From: Atopobiaceae bacterium
Lineage (GTDB): Bacteria; Actinomycetota; Coriobacteriia; Coriobacteriales; Atopobiaceae
Direction of reading: 5' to 3'
Assembly (NCBI GenBank): GCA_017510785.1
Contig: JAFWMH010000077.1
Coordinates: 93,634 to 157,633, forward strand
Length of the DNA stretch: 64,000 nucleotides
Shown: piece after piece, positions 24,493-32,095 of the stretch
Numbering within the stretch: position 1 is the stretch's first letter
Layout of the letters: the number at the start of each line of letters is the position of its first letter
Position numbers and translations under genes: made by a program
The notes under the pieces: model-generated
Told to the model about the DNA's origin: nothing
The model's database searches: none
Seen by the model: only the letters and a program-made list of their open reading frames with translations

Positions 24493-24884
24493 GCGGCGGA
24501 CACTTTGAATGCTACGGAATGAGTGAGCTTGACGGCCAGTGGTGCGACGAGGAGCTGAACGAACTCTACTTTGACCTGTTTGGCGGCGGGTACAGCTATC
24601 ACTCGCGGCCATTCGGCAAGGTCTACTACGACCGCGAGCCGCGCAAGTGCGAGTTCGGGCCGCGCGACGGCGGGCTGTTCGAAAGTCTGGACTTCTGGCT
24701 TTCCGGGGACACAACCGAAGAGGAGTACCACGAGGAGGTCATGCGATTCAAAACCAAGTGGTTCCGCAAGACGCCGCGAAACCGCGTCAAGTTCTACCAA
24801 GAGCGATTCCGCGAGTACGCGGAGGAAATCATGCAGCAGTTCGAGGACGAGCTGGGAGGATACGATGAACAACGCGACCGATAA
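24489..24884 (+). CDS. Hypothetical protein (SGGHFxYxxM type)
   Basis: 131 residues, opening MSGGHFECYGMSELDGQWCDEELNEL, a start seen in many small proteins of mobile elements. The rest is Tyr/Glu/Arg helical. Function unknown. Overlaps the next gene by 20 bases. Confidence 0.7.
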   Translation: MSGGHFECYGMSELDGQWCDEELNELYFDLFGGGYSYHSRPFGKVYYDREPRKCEFGPRDGGLFESLDFWLSGDTTEEEYHEEVMRFKTKWFRKTPRNRVKFYQERFREYAEEIMQQFEDELGGYDEQRDR

Positions 24885-25221
24885 GTTGCGCCGCATGCTC
24901 GACGAGCGCGGTATCGAGTGGACGAGCCACGACGCGAAGTATCACACGTGGTACGACGCAAACGGAGGGGCGCGAGTGACGGCCTACGAGACCGATGCCG
25001 GACACATCCACATCAGGATGTGCGGACTCACCCCCGAGCAGGCCATCGCCGCAACGGTGGGCGCGGGGACGTGCCACATGGAGGTGCATGACAACCTCGC
25101 TGAGACCGAGGGAATGGGCGAGGCGTGGCTTGAGTGTGACGAATGCCATTGGCAGATGCAACTTGAGCCGAGCACTCCACGTTTCAAGTTCTGCCCGAAC
25201 TGTGGAAGGCGAAAAAGGTAA
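24865..25221 (+). CDS. Small paralogue family member 3, with zinc ribbon
   Basis: 118 residues. First 70: KLRRMLDERGIEWTSHDAKYHTWYD ... MCGLTPEQAIAATVG, the family domain; last 40: LECDECHWQMQLEP ... KFCPNCGRRKR, a CxxC...CxxC ribbon missing from members 1 and 2. Start behind GGGAGG. Confidence 0.72.
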   Translation: MNNATDKLRRMLDERGIEWTSHDAKYHTWYDANGGARVTAYETDAGHIHIRMCGLTPEQAIAATVGAGTCHMEVHDNLAETEGMGEAWLECDECHWQMQLEPSTPRFKFCPNCGRRKR

Positions 25222-25234
25222 GAGTGGTGGACGA

Positions 25235-25543
25235 ATGATTGAGCTGAAGATACACCCGTTCCGCATGGGGGCGCCGAAGGAGGCCGCGCTGAAGCCGTTG
25301 GAGGAGGCAGCCGAGGTTTACGCTGCTTGGCAAGCAGTGGATGGATGCGGAGGTCCGAGCGACTGCCGTGATTGCGAGATACGTGACTGCTGCGATAAGC
25401 CGCTATGCCTCGCCGACGAGCTGGCAGACGTCATACAGGCCGCGTGCAACCTCGCCGACCGCTACGGCATCGACCTACAGGCCGCGATGGAGCGATGCGA
25501 GGAGCGCAACCGCGCACGGGGAAGGTATGGTGACGGCAAATGA
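25235..25543 (+). CDS. MazG-like nucleotide pyrophosphohydrolase
   Basis: 102 residues. The MazG pattern is visible: PLEEAAEVYAAW (EExxE) and LADELADVIQAACNLADRYGID (ExxD). A Cys-rich insert (CGGPSDCRDCEIRDCCDKPLC) separates the two helices. It would hydrolyse non-canonical NTPs or alarmones; phage homologues may lower (p)ppGpp. Works in the same area as dUTPase. Confidence 0.82.
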   Translation: MIELKIHPFRMGAPKEAALKPLEEAAEVYAAWQAVDGCGGPSDCRDCEIRDCCDKPLCLADELADVIQAACNLADRYGIDLQAAMERCEERNRARGRYGDGK

Positions 25544-25773
25544 GCGAGCTGGCATTCACCGACTACGCAGTACGCGTGTGGTGCGATGGTGACGTGAACA
25601 TTTCGAGCTGGTCAAGGCTCAGCTACGCCCAACTCAATGGCATGTCTAGCTTGCAATGCAACGCCAAAGAGGGCACCGATGGATGCAATGCGGTCAAGAG
25701 CGCTTGCATGGACGTCGCCAACGCGATGCGTGCGCTCAACGACGTGCTTATGGCATTGGAGGATGAGCGATGA
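25540..25773 (+). CDS. Hypothetical small protein
   Basis: 77 residues, ATGA overlaps on both sides. Contains four Cys in no clear ribbon pattern and a closing helix (ANAMRALNDVLMALEDE). Unknown. Confidence 0.62.
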   Translation: MSELAFTDYAVRVWCDGDVNISSWSRLSYAQLNGMSSLQCNAKEGTDGCNAVKSACMDVANAMRALNDVLMALEDER

Positions 25774-26045
25774 AGACGACAATCGAGAGGTACACGTGCG
25801 ACAAGTGCGGCAAGGAGATAGACCAGCACGACATCAACGCGGTGATTAGCAGTCGCAGCACGTACGAAACGATACCCGTCTTCATGCACGACCCCGCATA
25901 CGACGAGGGATACCGAGACTTCCTCGGGCGTGAGTCCATAGACCTCTGCGCCGAATGCGCGAGAAAGTCCTTCAGGCTGCACGGCGAACGGCATAGGGAC
26001 GAGGACGGCAACTGGCACATCAAGTACTCGTGGATGGACGAATGA
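25770..26045 (+). CDS. Zinc-ribbon protein
   Basis: 91 residues: YTCDKCGKEIDQHDIN ... DLCAECARKSFRLHGE, two CxxC knuckles about 45 residues apart. Likely metal-binding; partner unknown. Confidence 0.68.
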   Translation: MKTTIERYTCDKCGKEIDQHDINAVISSRSTYETIPVFMHDPAYDEGYRDFLGRESIDLCAECARKSFRLHGERHRDEDGNWHIKYSWMDE

Positions 26046-26482
26046 TGAAAAGCATGAAAGAGCTGCACGAGGAGATACGCATCCTCAAGCAGGACCACAT
26101 CGATACGGACGAACTCGTGAGGATAGCCGACGCCATCGAGCGCGAGGTCGAGGAATGCTACATCGAGCTGCCCAGGGACGCGGACGACGATGTTTGGCAC
26201 GTTGACGACCTTGTTGTGGGAGAGGTAAACCCGAACAACCCGAAAAGAGTCGAAAGGATGCTCTGGTATGGGCCAGATTCTGGATGGCAGCTCGAAACAG
26301 ACAGCATCCTATACCCATGCCCTGAGCGTTCACGTCACTATAAACCGCCGACCGTAGAGGACGTGTTGCGCGAGTTCGCAAACCTCGTGCGCAACGAGGA
26401 GCTGGAGCAGTCTCGGATAAGCGACGAGACAATCGCCGAGTACGCCGCTAGGTTGCGACTGCGGGAGGAAGACGATGAGTGA
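26042..26482 (+). CDS. Hypothetical protein with EYAxxLxL C-terminal domain
   Basis: 146 residues. A helical N-terminus (ELHEEIRILKQDHI) leads into a middle segment with acidic patches. The C-terminus PPTVEDVLREFANLV ... ETIAEYAARLRL is shared with the 190-residue protein at 27491, so the two are paralogues. Function unknown. Confidence 0.68.
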   Translation: MMKSMKELHEEIRILKQDHIDTDELVRIADAIEREVEECYIELPRDADDDVWHVDDLVVGEVNPNNPKRVERMLWYGPDSGWQLETDSILYPCPERSRHYKPPTVEDVLREFANLVRNEELEQSRISDETIAEYAARLRLREEDDE

Positions 26483-26684
26483 CCTGCTCAGGTGCCCGTT
26501 GTGCGGAAGCGTGGCAGAGTACGTTATGAACAGGCCGAAGGGGCATCAGGCCAGATGGGCGGTGGCATGTTCGAACACCAGCAACGTCGCACGGGACAAC
26601 GGCGACGTGATGTGTGGATGCAGGACGCCGTTCGTCAGGACCAAGGAGCATGCGAGGCAAATTTGGAACAGGAGGGCTAAATGA
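26475..26684 (+). CDS. Lar-like zinc ribbon (restriction-alleviation family)
   Basis: 69 residues: LLRCPLCGSVAEYV ... RWAVACSN ... GCRTPFVRTKEHARQIWNRRA. The CPxCG start, second Cys pair and closing W-N-R-R helix are the Lar pattern. Rac prophage Lar reduces type I restriction. Whether this one does is untested; many Lar-like ribbons have other roles. Confidence 0.68.
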   Translation: MSDLLRCPLCGSVAEYVMNRPKGHQARWAVACSNTSNVARDNGDVMCGCRTPFVRTKEHARQIWNRRAK

Positions 26685-26878
26685 GTGACGAGCACGAGTA
26701 CGCAGTACTCTACGAGGCAGAGGATGACGGGTGGGACGAGAACGAGCTGCACGTCGTAGGCAAGGACGTGACCCTAGAGAGCTACGTGGAGCTGGCAAGG
26801 CACCTCGTGGAGGAGGGCCACAGGAACGTCCGAGTGGTCGAGTACGTGACCGTCGCGAGGGAGGTGTACCGACCATGA
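26681..26878 (+). CDS. Hypothetical small acidic protein
   Basis: 65 residues, ATGA overlaps on both sides. Acidic first half (EAEDDGWDENELH), then a helix. Unknown. Confidence 0.62.
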   Translation: MSDEHEYAVLYEAEDDGWDENELHVVGKDVTLESYVELARHLVEEGHRNVRVVEYVTVAREVYRP

Positions 26879-27069
26879 ACAGCTCCGAGTACCACGAATG
26901 CATGGGCGAGGTCTGCTTCACGCGAGCGCTCCTATGGATGTTTTTTGCGGCAGCAGTGTTCGAGACGGTCGCCAACCCTGCGGGACTCGTGATAGGAATC
27001 ATCAACTTGCTGACGGCGATTGGCTACTTAGTGTGCTGGCGAATCGAGCTAAGGAGGGCGAATGAGTAG
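26875..27069 (+). CDS. Small two-helix membrane protein
   Basis: 64 residues. Two hydrophobic helices: ALLWMFFAAAVFETVA and GLVIGIINLLTAIGYLVC. Starts MNSSEYHECM; the next mini-frame starts MSSSEYRIAM, suggesting a partial duplication. Possible exclusion or holin-like role, inferred. Confidence 0.62.
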   Translation: MNSSEYHECMGEVCFTRALLWMFFAAAVFETVANPAGLVIGIINLLTAIGYLVCWRIELRRANE

Positions 27070-27130
27070 CAGTGAGTACCGCATTGCAATGTACGAGAAC
27101 TACGTCACGAGGGCAAATTGGAGGTGGTGA
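27062..27130 (+). CDS. Possible 23-codon mini-gene
   Basis: Begins MSSSEYRIAMYENYVTRANWRW and stops at 27130. It overlaps the stop of the gene before, and its first residues resemble that gene's N-terminus. It could be a truncated duplicate or a leader for the next gene. Confidence 0.3.
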   Translation: MSSSEYRIAMYENYVTRANWRW

Positions 27131-27336
27131 CGCCGATACCGAACCGACTTTGCGTAGTGCCGCAAGAGCTGTACGACCACATGGACGATGCGCTCGAATC
27201 CGATGACCACGTGCGCTACAGGATGGTTCGAGTCGTGCGCATCGCATATTCGCAAGGCTACCAAGACGGATATCGCGACGGCCACGCGGATGCCGAGAGC
27301 GGACATGACGAGAGGGTAAAGGCGAGCTTGGCATGA
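27118..27336 (+). CDS. Hypothetical small protein
   Basis: 72 residues if started at TTG 27118; the start is uncertain, with GTG codons at 27124 and 27127 as alternatives. C-terminal YSQGYQDGYRDGHADAESGH is a turn-rich Gly/Tyr/Asp repeat. Unknown. Confidence 0.52.
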   Translation: MEVVTPIPNRLCVVPQELYDHMDDALESDDHVRYRMVRVVRIAYSQGYQDGYRDGHADAESGHDERVKASLA

Positions 27337-27494
27337 CCGAGTGGACGGACGAGCAACGTGCGCTCTTGGTCGAGTGCGCCACGCACGTGACCGTGGTCAC
27401 GGGCCACGACATACACGACTGCGCGACGGAGCTGGCGCGGATTATCAAGGCATACAAGGCGAGCAAGGTTGACGAGAGAGGCAGGGAGAAGTGA
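27333..27494 (+). CDS. WTDEQR small protein (paralogue of the 22649 C-terminus)
   Basis: 53 residues, too short for most gene finders. EWTDEQRALLVECATHVTVVTGHDIHDCATELARII matches the second half of the Myb-like protein at 22649. ATGA overlap with the previous gene and GTGA with the next support it as a real gene. Confidence 0.68.
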   Translation: MTEWTDEQRALLVECATHVTVVTGHDIHDCATELARIIKAYKASKVDERGREK

Positions 27495-28063
27495 GAAGCA
27501 TTGACGAGTTGAAAGACTATGTGCAGTCGCACTCCAACGATATGTTTTACGAAACGATTGATGGCGGTGGTCGCCGCGCGCGCGTCGTGACGTGCAGTGA
27601 AGGGTACATCATCGACCTCATCGAGAAGGTAGAGAGCGAAGTCAAGGAGTCCTGCAGCACCCCCAGCGATGCCACCCTATTCTCGCAGCGCGTCGAAGAG
27701 GCGGTCAGGAACGGCGAGGACGTGACGCTGTTCGGGGTCGATTACATGCCGTTCCCAGTGGACAATCAGGGCTACGTAATACGCCCCGGCGACAGCGTCT
27801 ACGTCACGGGCATCACGGACCCTTACGAGGTGACGGGCGTCGGCAGGAAGTTTGGCGAGACACCCGCAGTGTGGCTCAGCAACGGAGCATGGGAGCGTGC
27901 CAGCTGCATCGAGAGCCACACCACCCCGCCGTCGCCGGTCGAGGCAATGCTTAGGGAGATGTGCGACCGTCTGAAAAATCGGGAGGGAGAGGACCTGCAC
28001 AAGTCGGCAGGCGAAATCGTCGGTGAGTACGCGACAAGGCTCAAGCTCAAGGAGACTGAGTAG
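27491..28063 (+). CDS. Hypothetical protein, paralogue of 26042
   Basis: 190 residues from GTG 27491. Its middle (FGVDYMPFPVDNQGYVIRPGDSVYV) and its end (PPSPVEAMLREMCDRL ... GEIVGEYATRLKLKE) show a beta domain followed by the EYAxxLxL helix pair also found at 26042. No function known. Confidence 0.7.
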   Translation: MRSIDELKDYVQSHSNDMFYETIDGGGRRARVVTCSEGYIIDLIEKVESEVKESCSTPSDATLFSQRVEEAVRNGEDVTLFGVDYMPFPVDNQGYVIRPGDSVYVTGITDPYEVTGVGRKFGETPAVWLSNGAWERASCIESHTTPPSPVEAMLREMCDRLKNREGEDLHKSAGEIVGEYATRLKLKETE

Positions 28064-28078
28064 CTTGGAGGGGCCAAG

Positions 28079-28414
28079 ATGAGTGACGTAACGGCATTCG
28101 AAAAGAGCACGTCGCTGTGCATGTACCTGCGCAACGGCGGCAAGGACCCGCGCAAGATTGGGCGCATGTGGCGAGCCGCGTTCTCGCGAGTCCTGCGCGA
28201 GATGGGATTCAACCGCAAGGCCCGAAAGGCCATGTGGGACACGTTGGCAATCGGCAACTGGAAGCACCTGCACCAGACCGAGGAGGAAAAGCTCAAGACC
28301 CGTGACGAATGGCTTGAGGCGTTGCAGTGGGAGGTCTTCTATTGCTCTGACCGATGGAGCTTGGACAGACTCACGCGATGCCACTGGCTCTACAGGCAGT
28401 GGGCAGGGATTTGA
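28079..28414 (+). CDS. Hypothetical protein
   Basis: 111 residues, GGAGGGG upstream. Helical, basic and Trp-rich (RMWRAAFSRVLREMGFNRKARKAMWDTLAIGNWKHL), which suits nucleic-acid contact. No family recognised. Confidence 0.66.
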   Translation: MSDVTAFEKSTSLCMYLRNGGKDPRKIGRMWRAAFSRVLREMGFNRKARKAMWDTLAIGNWKHLHQTEEEKLKTRDEWLEALQWEVFYCSDRWSLDRLTRCHWLYRQWAGI

Positions 28415-28427
28415 TGTGGAGTCAACG

Positions 28428-28817
28428 ATGACGATTTGGGAGAGGCTGTTCGGCACGCCCGAGAGGGCGGCACGCACGCTTGAGGAGGCTTTCCTCGACA
28501 GCGACGCGTACTGCGACATGCTCGACGCGATAGGGGACAGGCCGACCCTCGCCGAGAAGTGCGCCAACTGCTACTGCTACAAGGACAAGTACGGTGAATG
28601 TCGAATGAGCGGCCTTACGGCGCTCGAATGGCTCAGCCACGAGTTCGTCGAGCAAAAAGGCCACGACGAGAGGATAGCGGTCATACGCTGCAAGGACTGC
28701 AAGCATTGCGCGACGGGCTTCGACGGCCCCAACGTCTGCAAGTACAGACCGTCGATGATGCACACCGTGGCACTCGATGACTTTTGCAGCAGGGCGGAGC
28801 GGAGGGAGGACGCATGA
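28428..28817 (+). CDS. Cys-rich zinc-binding protein
   Basis: 129 residues from ATG 28428 with TGGAG upstream (GTG 28416 is an alternative). Contains EKCANCYCYKDKYGEC and VIRCKDCKHCATGF ... NVCKY ... FCSRAE, enough Cys for two zinc sites. ATGA overlap with the first gene of the paralogue array. Confidence 0.68.
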   Translation: MTIWERLFGTPERAARTLEEAFLDSDAYCDMLDAIGDRPTLAEKCANCYCYKDKYGECRMSGLTALEWLSHEFVEQKGHDERIAVIRCKDCKHCATGFDGPNVCKYRPSMMHTVALDDFCSRAERREDA

Positions 28818-29305
28818 GCTACTGCCGATTCACCGATGACAGCGACGTATATGCCTACGACTGCGATGGCGGCGTCCAAATCTGGGTCACCAAGAGGGGT
28901 TTCGACCGTCTGTGCAATACGTACGGCGATGCATACCGATACCTCCTGCAACTGCGCGACGTGCACGGGCTGAGCGTGCCGGACTACGCAATCGACGCGC
29001 TCAAGGCCGATGCGATGGAGGAGGTAAGCAGATTTACCGGGATGCCCGAGTTAGCCGCGCTTGCGGAAGAGAACGCACGCCTGCGCTCCTGCCTGAGCGA
29101 CGATGCCGAGAACGCGCGGCAAATCATGGGCGAGAACACCGAGTTGCGCGAGCTTATACAAAAGGTCTGGAAGTGGGAAAAGAACGGCTGCCACAAGTGC
29201 CCGCTTGAGAGTGACTGCGAGGCGGACAGCGTCTACGACGGGGATTGCGGTATGGCAGTGGAAATCGAGAAGGAGATGCGCAAGTTGGGAATCGAGGTGG
29301 AGTGA
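28814..29305 (+). CDS. ELGIEVE array member 1
   Basis: 163 residues, the longest member. The first 90 (MSYCRFTDDSDVYAYDCDGGVQIWV) are unique. Then come a coiled coil (LAEENARLRSCL, GENTELRELI), a Cys cluster (CHKCPLESDCEADSVYDGDC) and the tail MRKLGIEVE. Confidence 0.72.
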   Translation: MSYCRFTDDSDVYAYDCDGGVQIWVTKRGFDRLCNTYGDAYRYLLQLRDVHGLSVPDYAIDALKADAMEEVSRFTGMPELAALAEENARLRSCLSDDAENARQIMGENTELRELIQKVWKWEKNGCHKCPLESDCEADSVYDGDCGMAVEIEKEMRKLGIEVE

Positions 29306-29586
29306 TGGACATGACAGCCGACCAGACGCTACAAGAGTCGTGCATGAGCGCGTTACGCCACATGGGCGTCGAGGTTACGGCACTCGTTGACAAGGCAAAC
29401 AGGCTTGAGGCCGAGAACGCCAAGCTGCGCGAGTTTGCCGAGTCATATCTCGACGCGGTCAGGGACTGTTGCAACATTTGTCCATACGATGACGTTGACC
29501 TATGCGACACGGAGACAGACCCGATGCGAGACGGGTGCAGGTTGTACGAGGAGATGCGCGAGCTGGGAATCGAGGTGCAGGAATGA
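29305..29586 (+). CDS. ELGIEVE array member 2
   Basis: 93 residues, one-base TGATG overlap with member 1. Coiled coil EAENAKLREFAESYLDAV, Cys cluster CCNICPYDDVDLC ... DGC, tail EEMRELGIEVQE. This is the clearest minimal form of the family. Confidence 0.72.
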   Translation: MDMTADQTLQESCMSALRHMGVEVTALVDKANRLEAENAKLREFAESYLDAVRDCCNICPYDDVDLCDTETDPMRDGCRLYEEMRELGIEVQE

Positions 29587-29945
29587 GCGAGGCACAGGAG
29601 GCTTTGGCAGACGTGCGTGGGTGGCTGTGCGACAACCTGAGCGACGGTGACGCTGGCGAGGTATGCGGCATGTTGTCCGTGGTGTCGAGGCATATCAACG
29701 AGCTTGAGAACGAGAACGCTGAACTTAAAAAGGCGATGGACTTCCAAGCGCTCGAACTTGGGTGCATGACTCACAATCGCGACGTGTTGCACGCCGAGAA
29801 CGCTAAGCTGCGGGAGCTGGTCAGCAGCTATGCCTCGATGTCGGAATACCTTCTAGCAAGACAGCCGATGCTCCTTCCCTACAAGGCTAATGAACTTCAG
29901 GAGCTTGACGAGAAAAGGCACGAGCTGGGAATCGAGGTAGAGTGA
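29583..29945 (+). CDS. ELGIEVE array member 3
   Basis: 120 residues. Two coiled-coil stretches (LENENAELKKAM and HAENAKLRELVSSY). The Cys cluster is lost and replaced by a helical stretch. Tail RHELGIEVE. ATGA overlap. Confidence 0.72.
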   Translation: MSEAQEALADVRGWLCDNLSDGDAGEVCGMLSVVSRHINELENENAELKKAMDFQALELGCMTHNRDVLHAENAKLRELVSSYASMSEYLLARQPMLLPYKANELQELDEKRHELGIEVE

Positions 29946-30307
29946 TGGACAAACTGGCAATTGTGATAAGCAATTACATCGACGTTGAATGCGACGCCAA
30001 TACGACGCCCAGACAGGCGTATGAGCGTGGGTTTCGCCGTGCCTATAATAAATGCGAGACCGTAATGCACTCGCGCAAGGCCGAGAAAGAGAAGGCTTTG
30101 ATGGAGAATGACCGACTCAAGGCCGAGAACGCGAAGCTGCGGGAGTTCGTGCAGCACGTGGCAGATGGTGTGTACGAGGGCCTGCTTTGCTGCGACAAAT
30201 GCCGATTCTTCGACGGGTGCTACAACAACAAGAAGAAGGAACACAATGGACGTGGGTGCCAGTGGCTGCTGTGGTCACGCGAGCTGGGAATAGAGGTGGA
30301 CAAGTGA
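29945..30307 (+). CDS. ELGIEVE array member 4
   Basis: 120 residues. Unique helical N-terminus, then KAENAKLREFVQHVADGV, Cys cluster CCDKCRFFDGC ... GRGC, tail SRELGIEVDK. TGATG overlap. Confidence 0.72.
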   Translation: MDKLAIVISNYIDVECDANTTPRQAYERGFRRAYNKCETVMHSRKAEKEKALMENDRLKAENAKLREFVQHVADGVYEGLLCCDKCRFFDGCYNNKKKEHNGRGCQWLLWSRELGIEVDK

Positions 30308-30498
30308 GGCCGCAGGTTTACATTCCGCCACGCATCGCGAGCGTCGAGACGCGCGATGCCGTCACCGTGCTTTGCGATGCAATAACGCGGTGCGGGGCGA
30401 TGCCATATGCGGACGCGGAGCAGAGCCTATGCCGTCTGCTTGGCTGGATGTGTCAGCAGGACGCGGTATGCGAGCTAGGAATCGAGGCGGGCAAGTGA
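30304..30498 (+). CDS. ELGIEVE array member 5 (short form)
   Basis: 64 residues from GTG 30304 (GTGA overlap). No coiled coil; keeps only a short Cys-containing helix region and the tail VCELGIEAGK. Recognised as a family member by tail and position. Confidence 0.6.
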   Translation: MRPQVYIPPRIASVETRDAVTVLCDAITRCGAMPYADAEQSLCRLLGWMCQQDAVCELGIEAGK

Positions 30499-30758
30499 AC
30501 TCACTAAAGAATCTCAAAGAATCCATGGGATGCAACACGATACGAGATGACCATGGCGGAGGAGTCGTATATCAGCGCGTCCATATGGACAAGGCCATGT
30601 TCGACGAAATGCTTACAGAGGTTGAGGAAGAATACTCTGGTTTGCAATCCGAGAACGCCAAGCTACGTGAGCTTGTGCAATACATCCTAGACGAGAGCTA
30701 TGGCGACGATTGGTTCGTCGTGAAGGCTGGGGAACTCGGTTTTGAAGCCAATTACTGA
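30495..30758 (+). CDS. ELGIEVE array member 6
   Basis: 87 residues from GTG 30495. QSENAKLRELVQYILDESYG coiled coil; Cys cluster absent; tail drifted to AGELGFEANY. Confidence 0.65.
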   Translation: MNSLKNLKESMGCNTIRDDHGGGVVYQRVHMDKAMFDEMLTEVEEEYSGLQSENAKLRELVQYILDESYGDDWFVVKAGELGFEANY

Positions 30759-30759
30759 T

Positions 30760-31110
30760 GTGGCAGAGATGGTGGGTAAAGTGACGAAGATAAAGGCTGG
30801 CATCGGCAAACACCCGGACGAGATGAGCTTCGACGAGTGCATGTCGCACGTGCGGCGCGTGCTGTTCTGTGACCCAATCGACGGCCAGTGGACGGATATT
30901 GACTTCCTGAAGAGCGCTAAGTGGGACAGGCTCGCGGGATACATCACGAGTGCGCACGCTCGCGGGCTTGAGTCGCTCAGGGCCGAGAACGCCAAGCTTC
31001 GGGAGTTGGTCTACGACATGCTGGTAGACGAGGAGCGCGGACACAACGACGAATTGACGTTCGACGAGCATGTTGGGCGTGCACGCGAGCTGGGAATCTG
31101 GGAGGATTGA
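30760..31110 (+). CDS. ELGIEVE array member 7
   Basis: 116 residues from GTG 30760; TTG 30742 and ATG 30769 are alternative starts, none with a strong ribosome site. RAENAKLRELVYDMLVDEE coiled coil and tail RARELGIWED. Cys cluster absent. Last member of the array. Confidence 0.62.
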   Translation: MAEMVGKVTKIKAGIGKHPDEMSFDECMSHVRRVLFCDPIDGQWTDIDFLKSAKWDRLAGYITSAHARGLESLRAENAKLRELVYDMLVDEERGHNDELTFDEHVGRARELGIWED

Positions 31111-31112
31111 CG

Positions 31113-31283
31113 ATGGGTCTTGAGGAGGTGTTCGGCGTATGCGTGCTCGTGGCGCTTGCCGCGTTCTGCGCGGGCTGGTCGATGGGTGACACGGCGGGCT
31201 ACACCGAGGGTTACAGGCAGGGCATGGGCGACCGGGAGGCATCCCGTCGCATGGGACTGGACAAGGAGGACGAGGATGGTTGA
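31113..31283 (+). CDS. Small membrane protein
   Basis: 56 residues, starting 2 bases after the previous stop. Helix GVCVLVALAAFCAGWSMG, then a Gly/Tyr-rich polar tail (AGYTEGYRQGMGDREA). Too short for many gene finders. Confidence 0.6.
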   Translation: MGLEEVFGVCVLVALAAFCAGWSMGDTAGYTEGYRQGMGDREASRRMGLDKEDEDG

Positions 31284-31455
31284 CGTGGCGTTCGGGGCGC
31301 TCCTGACCGTGGCGAGCGTCGTGGTCGCTTGGCTCAACGCGATAGCGTGGGACGAGTCGCGCGAGTGCCGCGACATGTGCGCGACGGTCGCTTGGGCGGG
31401 TTGCGCGTGCTACTGGGCGGTCGTGGTCGCCGAGGGTCTGGCAGGCATGGCATGA
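31276..31455 (+). CDS. Small two-helix membrane protein
   Basis: 59 residues, GAGGACGAGG upstream. Hydrophobic helices GALLTVASVVVAWLNAIAW and VAWAGCACYWAVVVAEGLAG. Overlaps its neighbours on both sides, suggesting joint expression with the 31113 membrane protein. Confidence 0.6.
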   Translation: MVDVAFGALLTVASVVVAWLNAIAWDESRECRDMCATVAWAGCACYWAVVVAEGLAGMA

Positions 31456-31712
31456 GCGATTGGGTGAGCGCCAAGGTCGTGTTCGCCCGAGTCGTGGGCG
31501 ACATGCTGATAGACCACGGCATCGACTTCGACCATCTTCCCTACTCGGACGTGAGCGCGCTCATCGACCAGCTCGTGAGCGAGTGGTTCCGCCCGACCTA
31601 CGACGAGTTCTTGATGCTCGCGGAGCGCATGGTGGCCGGGACCGAGGACGCCGAGAGCCGTCGCGATCGCACCCGCGCGCTGCTCATGATGCAGATGAGG
31701 GGCCTGAGGTGA
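31452..31712 (+). CDS. Hypothetical small protein
   Basis: 86 residues, ATGA and GTGA overlaps. Helical (VVFARVVGDMLIDHGIDFDHLP). Unknown. Confidence 0.62.
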   Translation: MSDWVSAKVVFARVVGDMLIDHGIDFDHLPYSDVSALIDQLVSEWFRPTYDEFLMLAERMVAGTEDAESRRDRTRALLMMQMRGLR

Positions 31713-31978
31713 CGCGTCGTCGCCGGCGCCTCGGCAGGCGCGAGCTGGCACGGATGAGCCGCATCGCGCGCGACATCGAGGTGACCTCGTCGCACGGCCT
31801 CGAGGGCCACCGCATGTGCGGCCGCAAGTGCCGCTACCACAGCGAGGAGATGGCACGCGAGGTCGCCTCCAGGCGGATGCGCCAGGAGCCGCGCGTCACG
31901 CTGCGCGCCTACGAGTGCCCGTACTGCGGAGGGTGGCACCTCACGCACAGGCAGATCGCATGCGATCGGGCTGACTAG
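31709..31978 (+). CDS. Basic zinc-finger protein
   Basis: 89 residues from GTG 31709. Very basic N-terminus (TRRRRRLGRREL), Cys pair MCGRKC, and a closing finger YECPYCGGWHLTH (C-x2-C, H-x2-H). Likely binds nucleic acid. Last gene of the accessory operon before a new promoter. Confidence 0.66.
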   Translation: MTRRRRRLGRRELARMSRIARDIEVTSSHGLEGHRMCGRKCRYHSEEMAREVASRRMRQEPRVTLRAYECPYCGGWHLTHRQIACDRAD

Positions 31979-32003
31979 CCCGCCTGGTCTGGTCAAAAAA
32001 ACT

Positions 32004-32069
32004 TTGCTTACAAGGCAAAAAAGATGTTGCAGTGTAAGCAAGGGCATGTTATACTTACATTGTAAGCAA
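32004..32069 (+). promoter_or_regulatory. Promoter with three TGTAAGCAA operator-like sites
   Basis: TTGCAG (32027-32032), 17-base spacer, TATACT (32050-32055). The nonamer TGTAAGCAA occurs at 32033-32041 inside the spacer and at 32061-32069 at the start site, and its inverse TTGCTTACA at 32004-32012 upstream. This AT-rich stretch stands out in GC-rich DNA. A regulator binding these sites should repress or switch the gene that follows. Confidence 0.75.
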
Positions 32070-32095
32070 GGCAAGCCACAAGAAAGGAAACGACC

